Below are positions 13,580-27,293 of a DNA stretch of 64,000 nucleotides, one piece after another. The stretch is from Adenophora triphylla var. japonica (lineage: Eukaryota; Streptophyta; Magnoliopsida; Asterales; Campanulaceae). How positions within the stretch are numbered: position 1 is the stretch's first letter; each line of letters begins with the position of its first letter. The position numbers were made by a program, and so were the translations under genes. The notes below the pieces were generated by a model. It worked only from the letters and a program-made list of their open reading frames with translations, had not been told where the DNA came from and ran no database searches. The DNA lies in contig JAFEMH010002097.1 in NCBI GenBank assembly GCA_022495995.1, forward strand, positions 248,001 to 312,000. The letters run 5' to 3'.

Positions 13580-14262
13580 TGGGCAAGGTCCAAGAGGATT
13601 GAACCCTAAACATAATTCATCAAGATTCAGCTACGAGGGAAGACCTGAGCTTCCTCGTCTCTCTCTGTCTCGGCATTACCTGGGCCGACCAAAGGCCTTA
13701 GCAAGTGCAATGACCAAGACCCTAATCAAGGGCCGATGAGACTCCCCTACAAGGCCGAGTTACCCTCCCTTGGCGACGAGGAGGCCTTCTCGGCTATCTC
13801 ATCATAGCTCCTCGGCTATACGGTTACCAGGAAGTGGGCGTCCCCTGCTTACCAGCAGAATTACAGCTTGTGCAGTCCTATCCCAACAAGGACACTAAGC
13901 AGTTATAATCTTATCGAGATTGTAACCACCTCCTATATCAATTCAAGTCAAATATAATCCTCCTAGGATTATGTCTTATCTCTTTACATCTCTTTACAGT
14001 CCAAGTTCAACATGGATTCCACATATCCATCACTATAAATACAAGCCATTATTTCCATATCGTGGTACGTTATCTTTTTGACTCGAAGCTCTGTCAATTT
14101 GATTTCTCAATATACAAACCGTGAACTTATTCTCACGCCGGAGGGCCTTCGCCGGTGAAGCCTCGGCTTAGTTTACGTTTTCTGTCTTATTTTCAGGTTA
14201 TTCAATCGTCGAAGTACAACCTATCGCTTGGATTTGGGCTGATTCGACTTTTTGGCATCATC
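13580..14262 (+). mobile_element. Probable LTR remnant (solo LTR-like)
   Basis: A block of higher GC has the layout of a plant LTR: a TATA-like ATAAATAC near 14036 and a following transcribed part with the phrase CACGCCGGAGGGCCTTCGCC. It ends near TTTTGGCA. The style resembles Ty3/gypsy Tat/Athila LTRs. I found no second copy, primer site or target duplication in the window, so the borders and the family are inference. Confidence 0.45.
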
Positions 14263-14687
14263 ATGCATAAATATTCTTGATATCAATTTTCTAAACTTTT
14301 AATTTTGCATGAGAAAGCAAACAAGTACAATAAAATAAAATTGTTACAACAATACCAACTGTTAAAATGGACTCTAAAACCAGATATAAATAAAAATTAA
14401 TTTTAACTGGAAAATCAGCAAGGCTCTGTGCATCAAAGACCAATTCATGAGTTTATTGGCAGACTTAGGGAAAAATTCTTTAATTAACAGAAATGTCAGA
14501 AAACAAATGAACACACTGGTAATTGTAATCCCCGAAGACATAATAACCAAATTTTCACACGAAAAGCTCGGAACTTGAATTGTAATGGATGCAAGGCAAG
14601 TTCTTCCTGCTTCCATCTGTCAATCTGCACTTGAATTATGTGTACTCTGTAACGAGAAGCCAGTAAAAACTACCCCTCCCCCCACCA
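14263..14687 (-). other. 3' UTR and flank of the MINDY-type gene
   Basis: AT-rich DNA after the stop codon of the gene on the minus strand. It probably contains the 3' UTR and poly(A) site. An 80-codon frame here has no recognisable features. Confidence 0.4.
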
Positions 14688-17600
14688 TTAAACTATACTA
14701 GGCGGGTCCCCTTCCCAGTTGCAAGCTGCACGGGGCCACCGAGTCTTAATGCAGTCAACCAGAGGTGCATGCTGAGAAGGCGGCTCAGGTTTCGATACTT
14801 CAACAACTGTGTCTTTACTGCTAGATTCGTTTCCACCAGAACCAGATGGCAGAGATACATTGGACATGAACTCCTCTGGGGTCCACCTAGGGGGGACCAC
14901 AACCCTCAGTTTCGTAAGCCTAGGTTTTTGTATGGGGGTCTCACTTCCAGAAGCTGCTTGGCTGCCATTTGAAACTGACTTGGCGATCCCATTGAAGTGA
15001 TAAAGGTCAAAGACCTTTTTACCCATCAAACCAGTCGAATCCTTTAAGCCTCCGGAACCCTTATCCAGGTCCAAGAGAACTTGCCAGAGTTCGGACCATA
15101 CTATAAATCCTGAACCACAAAGGTGGTCAACCTTTTCGGCTGGGAGGTTAATGTTTGCATCTTTGAGGACTTGGTGGAAACCTTCCACACTGATAAAACC
15201 GCCACCTCCACTCTGATCTTGGGCATCGAAAGCTCTTCGAATCTGTGTTTCTCTCCCTTCGAGTTCATTTTCATCTTGAACTTTGGTATCAAGAGCAAAG
15301 AGGACAGTATAATGGGACTCACTTCCTACTACCCATATTGGCCACTTTGGGCATTTTAGGTATTGACCAACCTTACAGAAGTTGAGGGACTCTAACAGAG
15401 TGAGAAACCCAACTTCCACAGACGATGAAATGCCTCTCACAAACATGCCATCACCCAAGTCCATACTCCCATCGAACACATTAGCAACGGCCCGACCAGA
15501 AAGTAGTAAATTCACAATTTCCTGTTCAATGGCAATGAAGTTCAGGACACAGCACTATAATATTTGGAGCCAAACTGCCAAACAAATTTACAACAAGATG
15601 CTAGCACCTAAAACAAACCGTAAAATGAGAACTACGAAGAATGGGAATTCAGTTTGTCTGTAAATACCTGTGAGGCATGCCCAAAAGGAGCAGTAACCAG
15701 AGGTTGACTAGGGTCATCCCTGTCAGATTCAACATTGTCCTGAGAAAAGGAGAAGAAGAATTAGCATATGAAAGTAAATGCATATCAAGTTTGTGGATAC
15801 ATTGTGGAGTCTCATGTGCAACCTTAAAAAGACATGTCAATACTTGATGAATAAAAGGTACTCCCTCTGTCCCTAATTGAATGCCTGAGTTTCATTTTAA
15901 AGGACACTCTGAAAATGTGTGCTTTTTAAACATTTTAATGGCAAAGATCCATAAATATTTTTGTTATCCACTTTCTAAACATTTAGTTTTACGATAATAA
16001 AATGAATATAAATTTTTTTTTGGTAAAAGGACAAAGTTTATTGCAAAAAATGACATTCATTTTGGGACAAAAATTTCTTGAATTGACATCCATTTTGGGA
16101 CAGGGAGAGTTTTCTTAGTCGATGTAAAGTGAAAACATTCATTTTTTTCCTAATCCTTCTCTGTAAGCAACTACAGCTTATTTATGCCTTTGTCTAATAA
16201 TTTCAATTGACATCGAAGTCTTGTTTCATGGGTTAAATTCAACAAGGTATGATTCAAAGATGTTCCTACTCTGCAAGCCTCCAACAGCTTCATCTTAGCT
16301 TTCAGGATAGACCAAATGTTCAACTCGAAATTTACCAGCAACATTTATTACGAGAAACCTGGATTTTCTAGTCCATTTCAAAGCAGTTCATATACCATAC
16401 TGCACACTGGACAACCTCTACTTGTCTGTAGAAACGAATGAGATGCGCCTAATGACAAGCTAAAAGATCTGCTAGTACTGAAAATAAGAAAGTCCAAGAA
16501 CACATTGTGCTTCTCTCAAGTTTCTTCGTGATAAAGCACATACAAGTCTCCACAAAGCAGGGTGCATTATCCACGTGAATAAAAGAAATACGAGCATTTT
16601 TCAGCCCTTTTAAGTTTGACCTATTTTCATTATGTTCTCAAATCATTGTTTTTTCGACCATTCAAAATATCATCTACTTCTTGATGTTCTATTAAATACC
16701 ATACTTATAAACAAAATTATCATCTTACATAAATGAAAAAGCAATTATCTGTTCCCAGATATCAAGCACAAGGACTTTGGCACCACTTTGTATTTTATCG
16801 CCTCTTATCTTTCCACTACCAACAAACGGGTTTTTGTTCTTTGAATTTTTGGTTTTGGATCTTTTAATTTTTATTTTTTTCTGCTTTTGGATAGTATAAT
16901 CACTTGGTATACGCTACCAAATCCATCTCCGCATCTCCAACTCTGCAGTGCACATGGATCACCAGAGGTCCAGAGCCAAAACAGTTGTAACAGCAAAGCT
17001 GATAGGCTTACAGAGTGCAGAAAACTCGGCCATGCTTCTTTGATGAGACAGCAGAATTTATGAGAGGACGCTATAAAAGAGAAATAATATCCTAGTTTGG
17101 CGTTATTCATCAAGGATATAGATGTTTTTGTTCTTGTTACCTTACCACTCACTCATGAGAAGAACAACTTGATCCTCTACCAATTAAAGGCGCTTTATTT
17201 TTCTATTTATTTTTTCTTGAAAGAGGGACTGGACTGGAACAGATATTGCTAACATCATATAAGTAATAACTAAGAAAACCATGAATAATGTTTCTCACTA
17301 ACATACCAGTCCTCGAGAAAGCAAAGCAGATATCAGGAACAGCAAAGCCCCCATTCGACTTCGGAAAATAGGAATCATTTCTTCAAGCCTCTGAGTCGCA
17401 CTTTTCAGTGAGGTGAATGTGCTGACTGTCAAAACTTGATGCAAATCACAACTGGATTCAATTGAAAGACTTTCAAGAGCTTTTGCAATAATCTGTAAGA
17501 AAGAAAATCCATTAACAGTCAATTTTCTTTCAGAGAACACTCAAGATTAAGAAGTAATAAGGAGGCACAAGAATGAGGAGTCTATGTCGACCATGAATTC

Positions 17601-20600
17601 GTAACATTAATCAAGTGTAAAGTATACGCTTACAAGCATCTTACCTCATCCTGTGAGTTTTTATCAGATCCCTTAATCTTGAGGTCAAAATTACTTAGTG
17701 ACGCAATTGTTGCCCTTTTATTACTTCCACACAGAAACAAAATCTCACCCATACTTCTGACCAAGGCTCTGCAAAAACTAGCAAAGCACTTCAGAAAGTA
17801 TATTCCTGGGTATCTCAAAGAGGAGGGAAAGAAAGATGACAAACTACAATTTCCATATGGGCCAACATTAATAACATTTATCCATGAACAGATGCATGAC
17901 AAGCAGATGTAGCAGCATCAATATTCCTATTTCAAGCTCAAAATAGCTTTGGAAATTTGTAACATCAAAAACTTCCACTAGAGAAAAATAGAGAACAGCA
18001 AAAGACGTCTCTTGAACTTCAAATAGTCAGTTTCACCAAATACGATAAAGAGATTCACAAATAGTTTCCTGGTGAGAAAAATCATGTTGATGAAGCTAAA
18101 ACTATCAATATAAAGAGTAACTAAAAGTTAAAAAAATCGTATTTAACCTCAAGTAATGGGGAAAAAGGCTGAGTTTCTTTGTGGAGTCTCAAGAACAACA
18201 AAATAAACACTAAAAAGACTGCCATGATAAACGTTCCGACCATTACTAGGTTTGAGAATGGTTTAATTTTCCCTGCTTGGTTCTTCTTTACAGATTATTT
18301 TTACTTTTCTACCTTCATTCTTACTTAATAGAAAACTAAGTAGGAAAGGAAAAAGTACTCCATTGCAAAACAAGCCTCCTATACTGTTTTGGAACATTCC
18401 AAATTAGATGTCCCCTTTCCTTTTATGGGCAGGTTTTATAAATCAATTGCCACAGTACCCTTTCTAAACGTGACTCATAGTTGTTAAAGGCGAAAGGGGA
18501 GAGGCGGGCGGCAAAAATGCGAGCAAGGAGTAAAATAGAACAAAAAATTAGTAAAAAATAGAAAATATATATCTATATACATGCAACACATAAACAAAGC
18601 ATAAAATGTGCTATGAACATGAATAAAACATTAAATAAATTTCAAAATTTTACATATAATAGTATTCTAATATAGTTTAAACCTCAAATTTAAGAATTCC
18701 AACACAAAAGGCGCATGAATTAAAATTACGAAGTTCAAATCAACAAAACAGGTACTAGTTTAAGCAAGTGAAATAAACGTAAACCCTTAAAAATTATCGA
18801 GATAATAAATCAAGTTCTAAAGTCGTGCAAAAGTAAATGAAAATTTGAAAAACAGGAGACTGGAAATAATGCAAAAAACGCGAGAGGCGGGAGGCGAGCG
18901 GCAAAAAGGCGAACAAGGCGAAAGCCTCGTGAAGAAAGGCGTTCATCCGCCTGCCTGGCTACAAAAAGGAGATCGACCCCCAAGGCGCCAAAAAGGCGAG
19001 GCGGGCGGTCGCCTTTGACAACTATGTTACGTGAGATAGAAAAGCAGATGAAACTCATTAATTTGATACCACTATAGTACTACTTCGAAGTATTTAAGTA
19101 ATATCTACATAGCCAATTAGTTTCTAAGACTTCGAGCTTAGTTAATTTACAACACTAAAATGGAACCTAGGGGAGAAACAAATATCAACCCCAGAGAAAT
19201 TCTTAATAAGATCATCCAACTCAAGGAAACTGTCATCTGAAGTTATACATGAATTGGGAAATGAAACCTCAGAATAACAGTTCTTAAAGTATATGTATAT
19301 ATAATATTAGAACATAATTCCAAATTACATGAAAGGGTAAATTCTGGTTCTCTGGTATGCTCCTACTAAACATAAACTAGACTGGAGCAGGAGTACTGAA
19401 TGAAAATTGGCATGGCTTGCGGATGCTGCAAGAGTCTACGACAAGTTCAAGTCACAAGAGCAAGCACAGAAGTAGAAGCCGAGGGCGAGGAACAGTGGAG
19501 GGTTATCTTATAGCAGCTGTAAACTAAGTCCAAGAAGGTGGGCTATTTTGACACATACTAATATTTTATCATAGTAACAACAAAGTCAAGTATAGAAAGA
19601 GACAAATCACACCCCAACAAAAACCACACTTACTATATCATGGATATATAATCTACTTGTCATTATATTAAATGAGGGTATAACTAAGTTTTGATGGAAA
19701 ATCTTGAGAGAACAAACTGAGAATGCTATATATCAGTATAAATCGACATTACTGCCAATATACACGTATCCTCTTCAATAAACAACCCTCATAATCACAA
19801 GGTATACTTATGTTGACTCTTTAGCTCATCAACATGCATGATATTCATTCTGAAATAAAATAGGAGACTAATCACCTTGATTTTGTGTCTTCTGATAGAG
19901 ACCCAAAAATCTCTGATGCATCACATTCACTTTCAAGCAATCTCTTTAAACCTGATTCCGCCGGCCTATTTGGTGTGGCCTTCACTAGTTCCTCTGGAAG
20001 GAATAAGAGATATTTGAGAACAAATGCCTGCTCAATCAAACAGAAGAAAGTGTGAGCAGTGTCAACATGTACATTTAATTGAAGTTCATATTTCTTATTG
20101 TTCTAATCGCGAAATCTAATTTGAGTAGGGGCTCTGCTGATCGGTTCGTCAATATTAATTGGTTTGGGCATTTAACCAAAGATACACAGTGAAAATGTCT
20201 AAAGTGATATGAATTGTATGATTTGTCTATAAGCTAGAAACAATGACATACACTTTAACGTCATTAAATTATTTTTTGCAATATGTTGACAAAGAATTCT
20301 AGAAGGGTCACTACGCAAAAATTATGCAGCCCCACTTTCTCTTTCTTTTTAAACTATAATCTAGAAGGCTCGAAAAAACAAGAATTTATCAATATTAGAA
20401 TAAAGAATGTGCAGTGTCGTTGGAAGTAAACCAGGTGATTCCAAATATATTAGTTGTTTATATACATCAGTGCCGATATGTATATATAGGAGCCAAATAT
20501 GGTACTTTCACATTGTTTTATTTGTCAAAAAACAGCAGGGCTTATGTTAAGAAACAAGAGTCATATTGAAATCCTAACCTAATTGGTATGCATTTGTGCT

Positions 20601-23600
20601 TTTGTTTTGCTTTAGCAACTGTGCTTTCAACGTAGTTCTACAGTGCAATTTCTTGTTATAAGCTTTGTGCTATGTTACTAAGATACATTTTTATTAATGA
20701 TACACTTCTCAATTTGTCAACAATGACATCATGTCAGACCGATGTTCAAGCTCTTTCGTTTGATATGTTGTGTACTGAATCCCATTACCAGTGCCTACAT
20801 AATGGATATAGTTACCAACAAACAATCTAGATAGAAAACGTCATGAAAATATGAAAGACTGCCGATCATCATAATCAACATCCAATTATCAATACTCCAA
20901 TAAAAAGCAGAAAATTTCCATTTGCCAACAATGAGGAAGATTGATAAATGTCCCAATATCAATTTTTTTTGATGAGATGTACTAATATCATATCAATGAT
21001 AAGAGAAATTATTTACATTCTATAAAGCAAATGTTGTTGATAAATAAAAATAAAAAGAATCTATTGACAAATATTCGCCCAAAGTTTGAGTATGTTAACA
21101 AAATGTAATAGAACAGCGACTCACATTTTTCTAGCAATTTTTTTTTTCCAATTCTGTAGCTACTGCACATATAGCTGTAGCCCAACAGGGATAAGGAGCC
21201 CTTATACCTACCCATACATAGTGGCAGAGGATTTACTCAAGCTAAGCTGATGAACAAAGTCCGATCTCCTTTAGTCCATACAGGAAAGGTGTCTAACCCA
21301 ACCTTAGAACAAGCCCCGAGTAGCATGACATCCCAGAGTCTGTAGGGCTTCATATATTATGTGACAACATGTAATAGACACCATGCTAAAGGTATGATGC
21401 AGGAGCAATCCAAAAGTTTCCGACTAGAGGTATACTGACTTTCATACATGTAGATATTCAAAAGTCATATCTTAATCCAGAAAAGACATGTAATGTATAC
21501 ACAATGATTATGGCCAATAATTTAATGAATATTTATTAAGTCCCAACAATATCATTTATATATTTTTCAATACAATTTGAGTTAATATCTGTGCATATAT
21601 GTTTTTATTGGTTCCATCATCTGTCAATATCACGTCAACTTCCTAAGTGACTAGGAAATAACCCAAGCCAGTTAGAAAACCTCTGAGTAAATTGCACTAA
21701 AAAAAATTGAAGGAAAAGAGGCTCACAGAAAGAATAATTGCAGCTCATTCTTAGGAAATATGTAGAGGACAAGATTCATATTAAGGAGGTATAAAATGAA
21801 AATTCAAAGAATTTACTTGTATAGCTGCTAATACACCACAAGGGCCACCTTCATGCTGCACTAAGCCCATAGAAGTTTCTTGATCAGGACTAAACCTACA
21901 AGGAAAGAATATGACAAGAGTAAGCAAATACGGAAAACATTTTATGCCAGGTAACAGATTCTCATTTTGTGCAAGGAATAGTAGGTTTTTTTTAATGAAA
22001 CAGTGGCCTAAAATTTACTCGTGGAGATACGCCGAAAATGACACGTCAATTCAACAACTCTTTCAGTGCTCTCTCTCCCTCCCTCCCTCCCTCCCTTCTT
22101 CCCCTCTCTCTCTCTCTTCCGCCGAAAAAACTATTTAATTATTCCATAAACATCTTAAATGAGCAGCAATTTCTTGGAACAAAACAATATTTCATTGTTG
22201 ACTGTTGCTCTTTCTCACAGAAGCATACATACATGGGGTAACCGGAGAATGATGAAGAGATAGGAGTGAAGAGCAAGAATTACGATGGTTAAAGAGATGT
22301 GGCAGGACTTGTTTGAGGTCTGTAATTGATACAAATATGCGCTTGTGTAAATGAATATAGTTTGACTTATATAGGGTTGATTTGGTTAGCTTGGGGAAAT
22401 GGAGTTGTTCGGAAGCATAGGAATGCTTTGACGTTTATACACATTGATCTGTTAATGATTTAGCTGGAACACAGAAAGAGAGGTCTACTTGGGAACCAAA
22501 TGAATGCTATATCTTAATTAGGTTTAAGTGAAAAAATAAAGAGGATTGATAAAGTTCAAGTGAGAAAAGTAAACTTTGATAGTGCAAAGTTGCATTTTAA
22601 TTCATTTTGTTTACTCGTAGTTATGAAGGGTCATCATGAAGAGGATTCAGATGGAAAAAACACAATAATAAGCATAAAGTAAATACTAGCTTATTACAAA
22701 AAGAATCTTGAGTTAACAGCTTCCAGGAATCTACTGCCGGGCAAATATTATCAAAGACAATAGTACTAAGAACAAAGAGAAAGTTTTCATAGAAGAAGCA
22801 TATAGATATAGGTATCATACTTACGTTTGGCTAAAAGTAAGTATTTACTATACATACGAGAGCCAAATGGCAGCAAGCCAATCAGTAAGGACTGTTGGAT
22901 GACTTCTGTAACTGACAGAATAATCATAGGAATAATAAATTTAGGATTCTACTCATGACCTAGAATTGGCATCATTCCCACAAGGCACTCTTTTGATCTT
23001 CATTTAATCAGCTGATCACTGTCGTGAATAATGTAAAAAAGATTGAATCGTACATTTCAAAAAATCTTCATTCATATTGAAAATTTTAATGAATTTATTG
23101 GTGTTTATGACCTGAGCATTATTTTTAGTTAATAATCTGACCACCATTTAATTACAAGTCACTTAATGAAATACAGATGTCAGTTATATTGGCACTTACA
23201 ATATTATTCAAAGACACCGGTATATTTCTTTTATTAGGTACAAAAATATTGATTTACAGGTCTGCACAAAAGTAGATAATTCTATTATATGACAAATTAT
23301 AATTTCTTTAGACACAGGAAAAACTTGCCAATTAATATCAGTTTGTTTCGCAAATCAATATGCTAGTAACTCCCTCAAAAGCTCCATTCGTCTCAAGGAT
23401 TGCAGATCCTCGGGAAAAAACGATGCCCAAGAAGTTCGGTCTATGGTAGGGTCAAGGGAGGTTTTCAAAGGGTTGTAACCCCTCCCTGCTGAGAGAACTG
23501 ATTCTGTAAAGAGTATAATTGGATCCTAACACGTTTCATCATGAGTCCACATGATTTCTTTGCCCAATGACAAAATCAACAGCCCTTTCAATTCTCAAAA

Positions 23601-25289
23601 AATAAAAGGCAAGAAATTAAAAAAGGTAAACAATTGAATCAACAAAGGTCTTTCCAAAAACCAAAGAATTCTGCATGTAAATATGCGCGAGTAAGGAGCA
23701 GTGTTATTCTAGAGTCTTACCAAGCGGGATTATAAACTGTGCGAGTATCAAGTTTGAAATAAATACAGTCCATAAAGCACAACATAACAGGCTAAGTTTA
23801 ACTGTCAAGTACATTCAAGTTGAGACGTAGACACTTAAGTTGTTTTGTCAATTTCTTTATTGATAGGATTCAAATGGCCTCCATAGCCTACAGACTTCAC
23901 AATTACTACTAGAAGCATATGCGACCCAATAAAACTACCAGGGGTTGGCGGTAGTTTTGTCATATGTTATTTTCTTATGTATTCCTGTTCGTGCTCCCCC
24001 CACTCCTTCTCCCCTGGTCAGAGCGCACCTGTATATACTCCATATGCACATTAAGAAAAAAGTTGAATATCCACTTACTTCCTAAGATGCCCTACCATTG
24101 GGTGGTTACTACTTTAAGTTGCTTTAGTTGATATGATATGACATGATCATTCTCAAACATAAACTCAAAAGGGTATGGAGACAATATATTAATCTGCAAT
24201 AAGAAAAGACACCACTTCAAATAGGACAAATGAAAAGGGGACATTTGTCGATAGAGGAATATTTTCAAAATCGCTTAAACTCCTAATAAACAACAAGTTT
24301 GGTGAAATGTTTTTCCCTTTTAGAATCACACTGATGATTCTTTTTGCCATTTAGTTACTAGTTCATATAAAAATAAATAATGAAATTCTTCTGTTGCCGG
24401 TACCACGGTTAGAACTAGTAACTTTTGGTTCCAAAACTTGACATTGTCTTCATTGTCCCAAGAGCTCAAATGCCTTACATTACCCCACCCACACCACCCC
24501 GAAACAGGGGACGAGAAGAAACAAAAAGATTTGGTATGTCTGACCTGAAGACTTACAATGTGCTTAATTCTTTATCATTATCAATATCTCAATTAAATGC
24601 AGATTGTTAGCTAGGACTACACAAACAAATAACATCATTGCATCGATACAATGAAGTGTTACACAGTTTCAATGAACATTTCCATCAGTAGAATTGGTAA
24701 CCCGCTTAAATAGATAAAAAACCGAAGTAATAGTAGTCAAGATTCAAGAGCAAATGAGCAATCATAGATGAAGCAAGGAGAACGGCAAGCAAATACATTA
24801 CATAAGATAATAATAAGCACATTAATTCAAGAAAACTCAATGACATTAGAATAAAATAGTGCATCTTTTAGCTTACCTAATTCCCTGATTACTCCACTGT
24901 GCAAGTATTCCCTTGCTAACATTATCACCGAAAACCATCATAAACAAGCGAGCGGCAGCCTCTGATGGCATCTCTTCCCTGGAATTGTCTTCCTTTGGCG
25001 CCACAGCCACGGCCCCAATAACACTTTTTTCAACTTTAGAAGCTGAAGCTGAAGCTGTAGATGCACTACTACTCTTGGTCGCAGCCAATGCCGACATACG
25101 CTTCTCCGCTGCAGCAGCCATTAATTCCCGCTGTAACCTACGATTCTTAACGTCAGGAGACTCCTCCGGCGACTCAGACGCACCTCCGACGACGCTATCT
25201 CTGGGCTTGCTCCTTTTCGGCTCCGGCGGCTCGTGCTGCATGCTCATCTTCAAAGCCATTTCCAAATCATCATCCTCTTGACCCGCCAT
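14688..25289 (-). CDS. MINDY-3/FAM188A-type ubiquitin carboxyl-terminal hydrolase, 7 exons
   Basis: Predicted deubiquitinase of the MINDY family, cysteine proteases that trim K48-linked ubiquitin chains. Exons in transcript order: 25289-24877, 21895-21817, 20027-19876, 17768-17645, 17492-17307, 15739-15668 and 15521-14688. All junctions are GT-AG and keep the frame, giving 619 residues. The N terminus has a UIM-like acidic helix (residues about 5-20). The catalytic Cys is C157 in GGPCG, and the catalytic His is H412 in SESHYTVLF. LLLSGRAV and FDG follow the family pattern. A degenerate EF-hand-like segment lies near 441-457, as in animal FAM188A. The C terminus ends WEGDPPSIV. Plant members are longer than the 445-residue human protein; low-complexity Ser/Ala and Gly/Ser linkers account for part of this. 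Introns contain a Stowaway MITE (15861-16109) and a TIR element near 18.5-19.0 kb. The function is inferred from the family. Confidence 0.88.
15861..16109. mobile_element. Stowaway-type MITE in an intron of the MINDY-type gene
   Basis: It starts CTCCCTCTGTCCCTAATTGA after a TA and ends near CATTTTGGGACAGGGAGAG. The right terminus is imperfect and the second TA is lost. It lies between exons 5 and 6. Confidence 0.65.
18477..19025. mobile_element. TIR element (unclassified) in an intron of the MINDY-type gene
   Basis: Inverted ends ATAGTTGTTAAAGGCG and CGCCTTTGACAACTAT enclose about 550 bp. GGCG-rich sub-terminal parts are repeated at both ends and the middle is AT-rich. I could not find a clean target duplication, so the superfamily is open. 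It lies between exons 3 and 4. Confidence 0.5.
22067..22120. repeat. CT-rich simple repeat
   Basis: Alternating (CT)n and (CCCT)n tracts lie in the first intron of the MINDY-type gene. Open frames through it are artefacts of the repeat. Confidence 0.7.
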
Positions 25290-26670
25290 TCAAATCCTCA
25301 ACGTATCAAGCAAGATCAGATCCAAAAAATGCAAACTTTTCCCCTAATTCCACAAGAATTAGGGCTTTCTATTCAAATTCACTACAAAACAATTGAACCA
25401 CTAAAATTACTATACTCATTGACTGTACACACAACAGCCAAAGATCGACAGAGTAGAATCAAATCAGATATGACATATTGATATGAAATCGAGAGAATTT
25501 AGTGTGTGTGTGTCCTAAAAAAGGAGAATTTTGAATCCGTTATTGGTTTTTAATTTTAACCTAATTTATATCGGCGGAACAAAATCAGGCGTGCGTACAT
25601 TCGCCGGCTTAGGCTGGTATCAAAACGGTGACGTAATATACGCGCCTCCGAGATTTTGAGGATTAAATTTGATACCTGACTTGTCTGGAGAGCAAATTAA
25701 ATGATTCACTCTGTTCGATAATATATTTATTTATATTCACAAAATCCTCCAAAAAGTAATAATATTACCGTAATATAATTTTATTCCATAAAATTAATGT
25801 CGCATTTCAAAAAATTATACCTCCTCCGTCTTATAAAAATATTTTTATTTGTCTAAAATACATAAATATATTCATTTCCATAATTGTTAGACCCAAATGC
25901 TTTAATTTATTTAGTTTATTGGGTTCTTGCCAAATTTTATTTAAGTACCATTAGTAATCCAACAACTAATATTATTGCTACACACTACCCGTTGTTATCC
26001 GAATCGAAGAATAAAATATGTGTTAGACAAAATCTTATAAAAGCTAAAAAGAGAAAAGAATTACAATATATTTATTAATACAATGTACAGCATAAATTTA
26101 AATAAGAAGAAATAACCGTAGATTGATCGTATTGATGTTGTCCGAATCGTGTGTGACACACTCTCTTTAAGTACCATTAGTAATTCATGACATGATTATA
26201 GCTTCAATAATCATGTCATGAATTCCCAATTAATCATTGTATTAATATGAGAGTCATTACCTTGTATTCATGATGAGGTTTATTTCCACACTTTATAATC
26301 CCTAATCCCAAGCAATTATCCCTATTAATTTCTCATTAATCTAGAAATCATAGGACATCAATCAATAGTGGGGTAAAATTCTAAAATTTACACTTTCAAT
26401 CCATCAACTTTGAGCTATCATATCTTTCTTATCCAATCTCAAATTGGACATGTATATATACCATTTCAATGTTCACACGGAGTGGAACAAGAACCCATAA
26501 TAATCTTTGTCAAACGACAAACGATTCATGTAATGAAAATACACAATTTTCTTCACACACAACATATTTTTCCAAACAGTATATGCTCTCTATGTCTTGA
26601 TCCCATTGCATATGCCCCCCTTATTTCCTCTCTTTTTACAAGAGTATCACAATATCTATCAACTGTGGAG
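25290..26670. other. Upstream region of the MINDY-type gene and AT-rich flank
   Basis: The first 250 bases should hold the 5' UTR and promoter of the minus-strand gene. A weak Stowaway-like end lies near 25820 (CCTCCTCCGTCTTATAAAA). The stretch 25880-26650 reads like a retrotransposon LTR fragment, but no termini, primer site or coding motif could be placed. Confidence 0.35.
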
Positions 26671-26677
26671 TAATGAT

Positions 26678-26881
26678 TTATGAAGGAATATTAATCCTCT
26701 TTTCAGTCCAAGAATCTCTCTCCCGTGCTTCCCTTTGAGTAGCATGAAGAACATCGTCTGACCCCTCATACCTTTCATACACCATTTTACATATTCCATG
26801 ACAAAAGTCTTGAGAACGGATTTCAAACTGCTCCACCCTAAGTTTGCTCCAACTCGCCTTATTTTCGTAGAGCTGGTCTCC
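26678..26881 (-). pseudogene. Unidentified coding-like fragment
   Basis: A minus-strand frame of 68 codons has a balanced, soluble-protein composition (Glu, Arg, Asp, Cys and aromatic residues, for example EQFEIRSQDFCHGICKMVYE) and ends at a normal stop. It looks more like a real terminal exon than random AT-rich frames do. A possible splice acceptor (GGGAGACCAG) sits at its upstream end. I do not recognise the protein. Beside it lies one of two inverted repeat ends with core GTCTCATGGATGAGAC; the other is at 30733-30748. It may be the last exon of a gene disrupted by the repeats between, or a captured fragment. Confidence 0.3.
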
Positions 26882-26945
26882 CATGAGAACAGCTGTATCC
26901 GTCTCATGGATGAGACGGATCGGAATGACCCGAAGCCCGGCCCCA
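26877..26945 (+). repeat. Left member of an inverted repeat pair (core GTCTCATGGATGAGAC)
   Basis: TGAGAACAG is followed by TATCCGTCTCATGGATGAGA. The same order occurs inverted at about 30700-30766. I found no convincing target duplication. The two copies may be the ends of one 3.9-kb element or two separate small elements. Confidence 0.5.
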
Positions 26946-27293
26946 TGACCCAGACTCTTTCCCGTCTATTTTCTTTCTCTGCAATCGGTGCCAAATTCCT
27001 TCGGCTGTTTCATTGTCTCAACTCTGTCTGTGCTACGTTTTCCTCCGGCGAGTACAGATAATGCCCAACTATTTTTCCCTGTCTCTTTTCTTCTATGCTT
27101 CTCTCTTTGTTGTTGAAGCTTTCACGTATATTTTTGTTTTAGATCCCTAATTTTACATATTCTGAAACCCATTTCTCTACCTGATTTGGTGTTCTTTACC
27201 AAAAATTTGTCTATGTTTCTACAATTTAGGGCATGAAATATCAATGGAAATCAAAACTTTGTTAACATGTGAAATTAAATACTTGTTTCTACA

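Noticed and set aside
14693..15359. Several short frames on both strands over the last exon of the MINDY-type gene
   Set aside because: Shadows of the real minus-strand exon; none has independent support.
22038..22241. Ser/Leu/Pro-rich frames
   Set aside because: Translation of CT-rich simple repeats in an intron.
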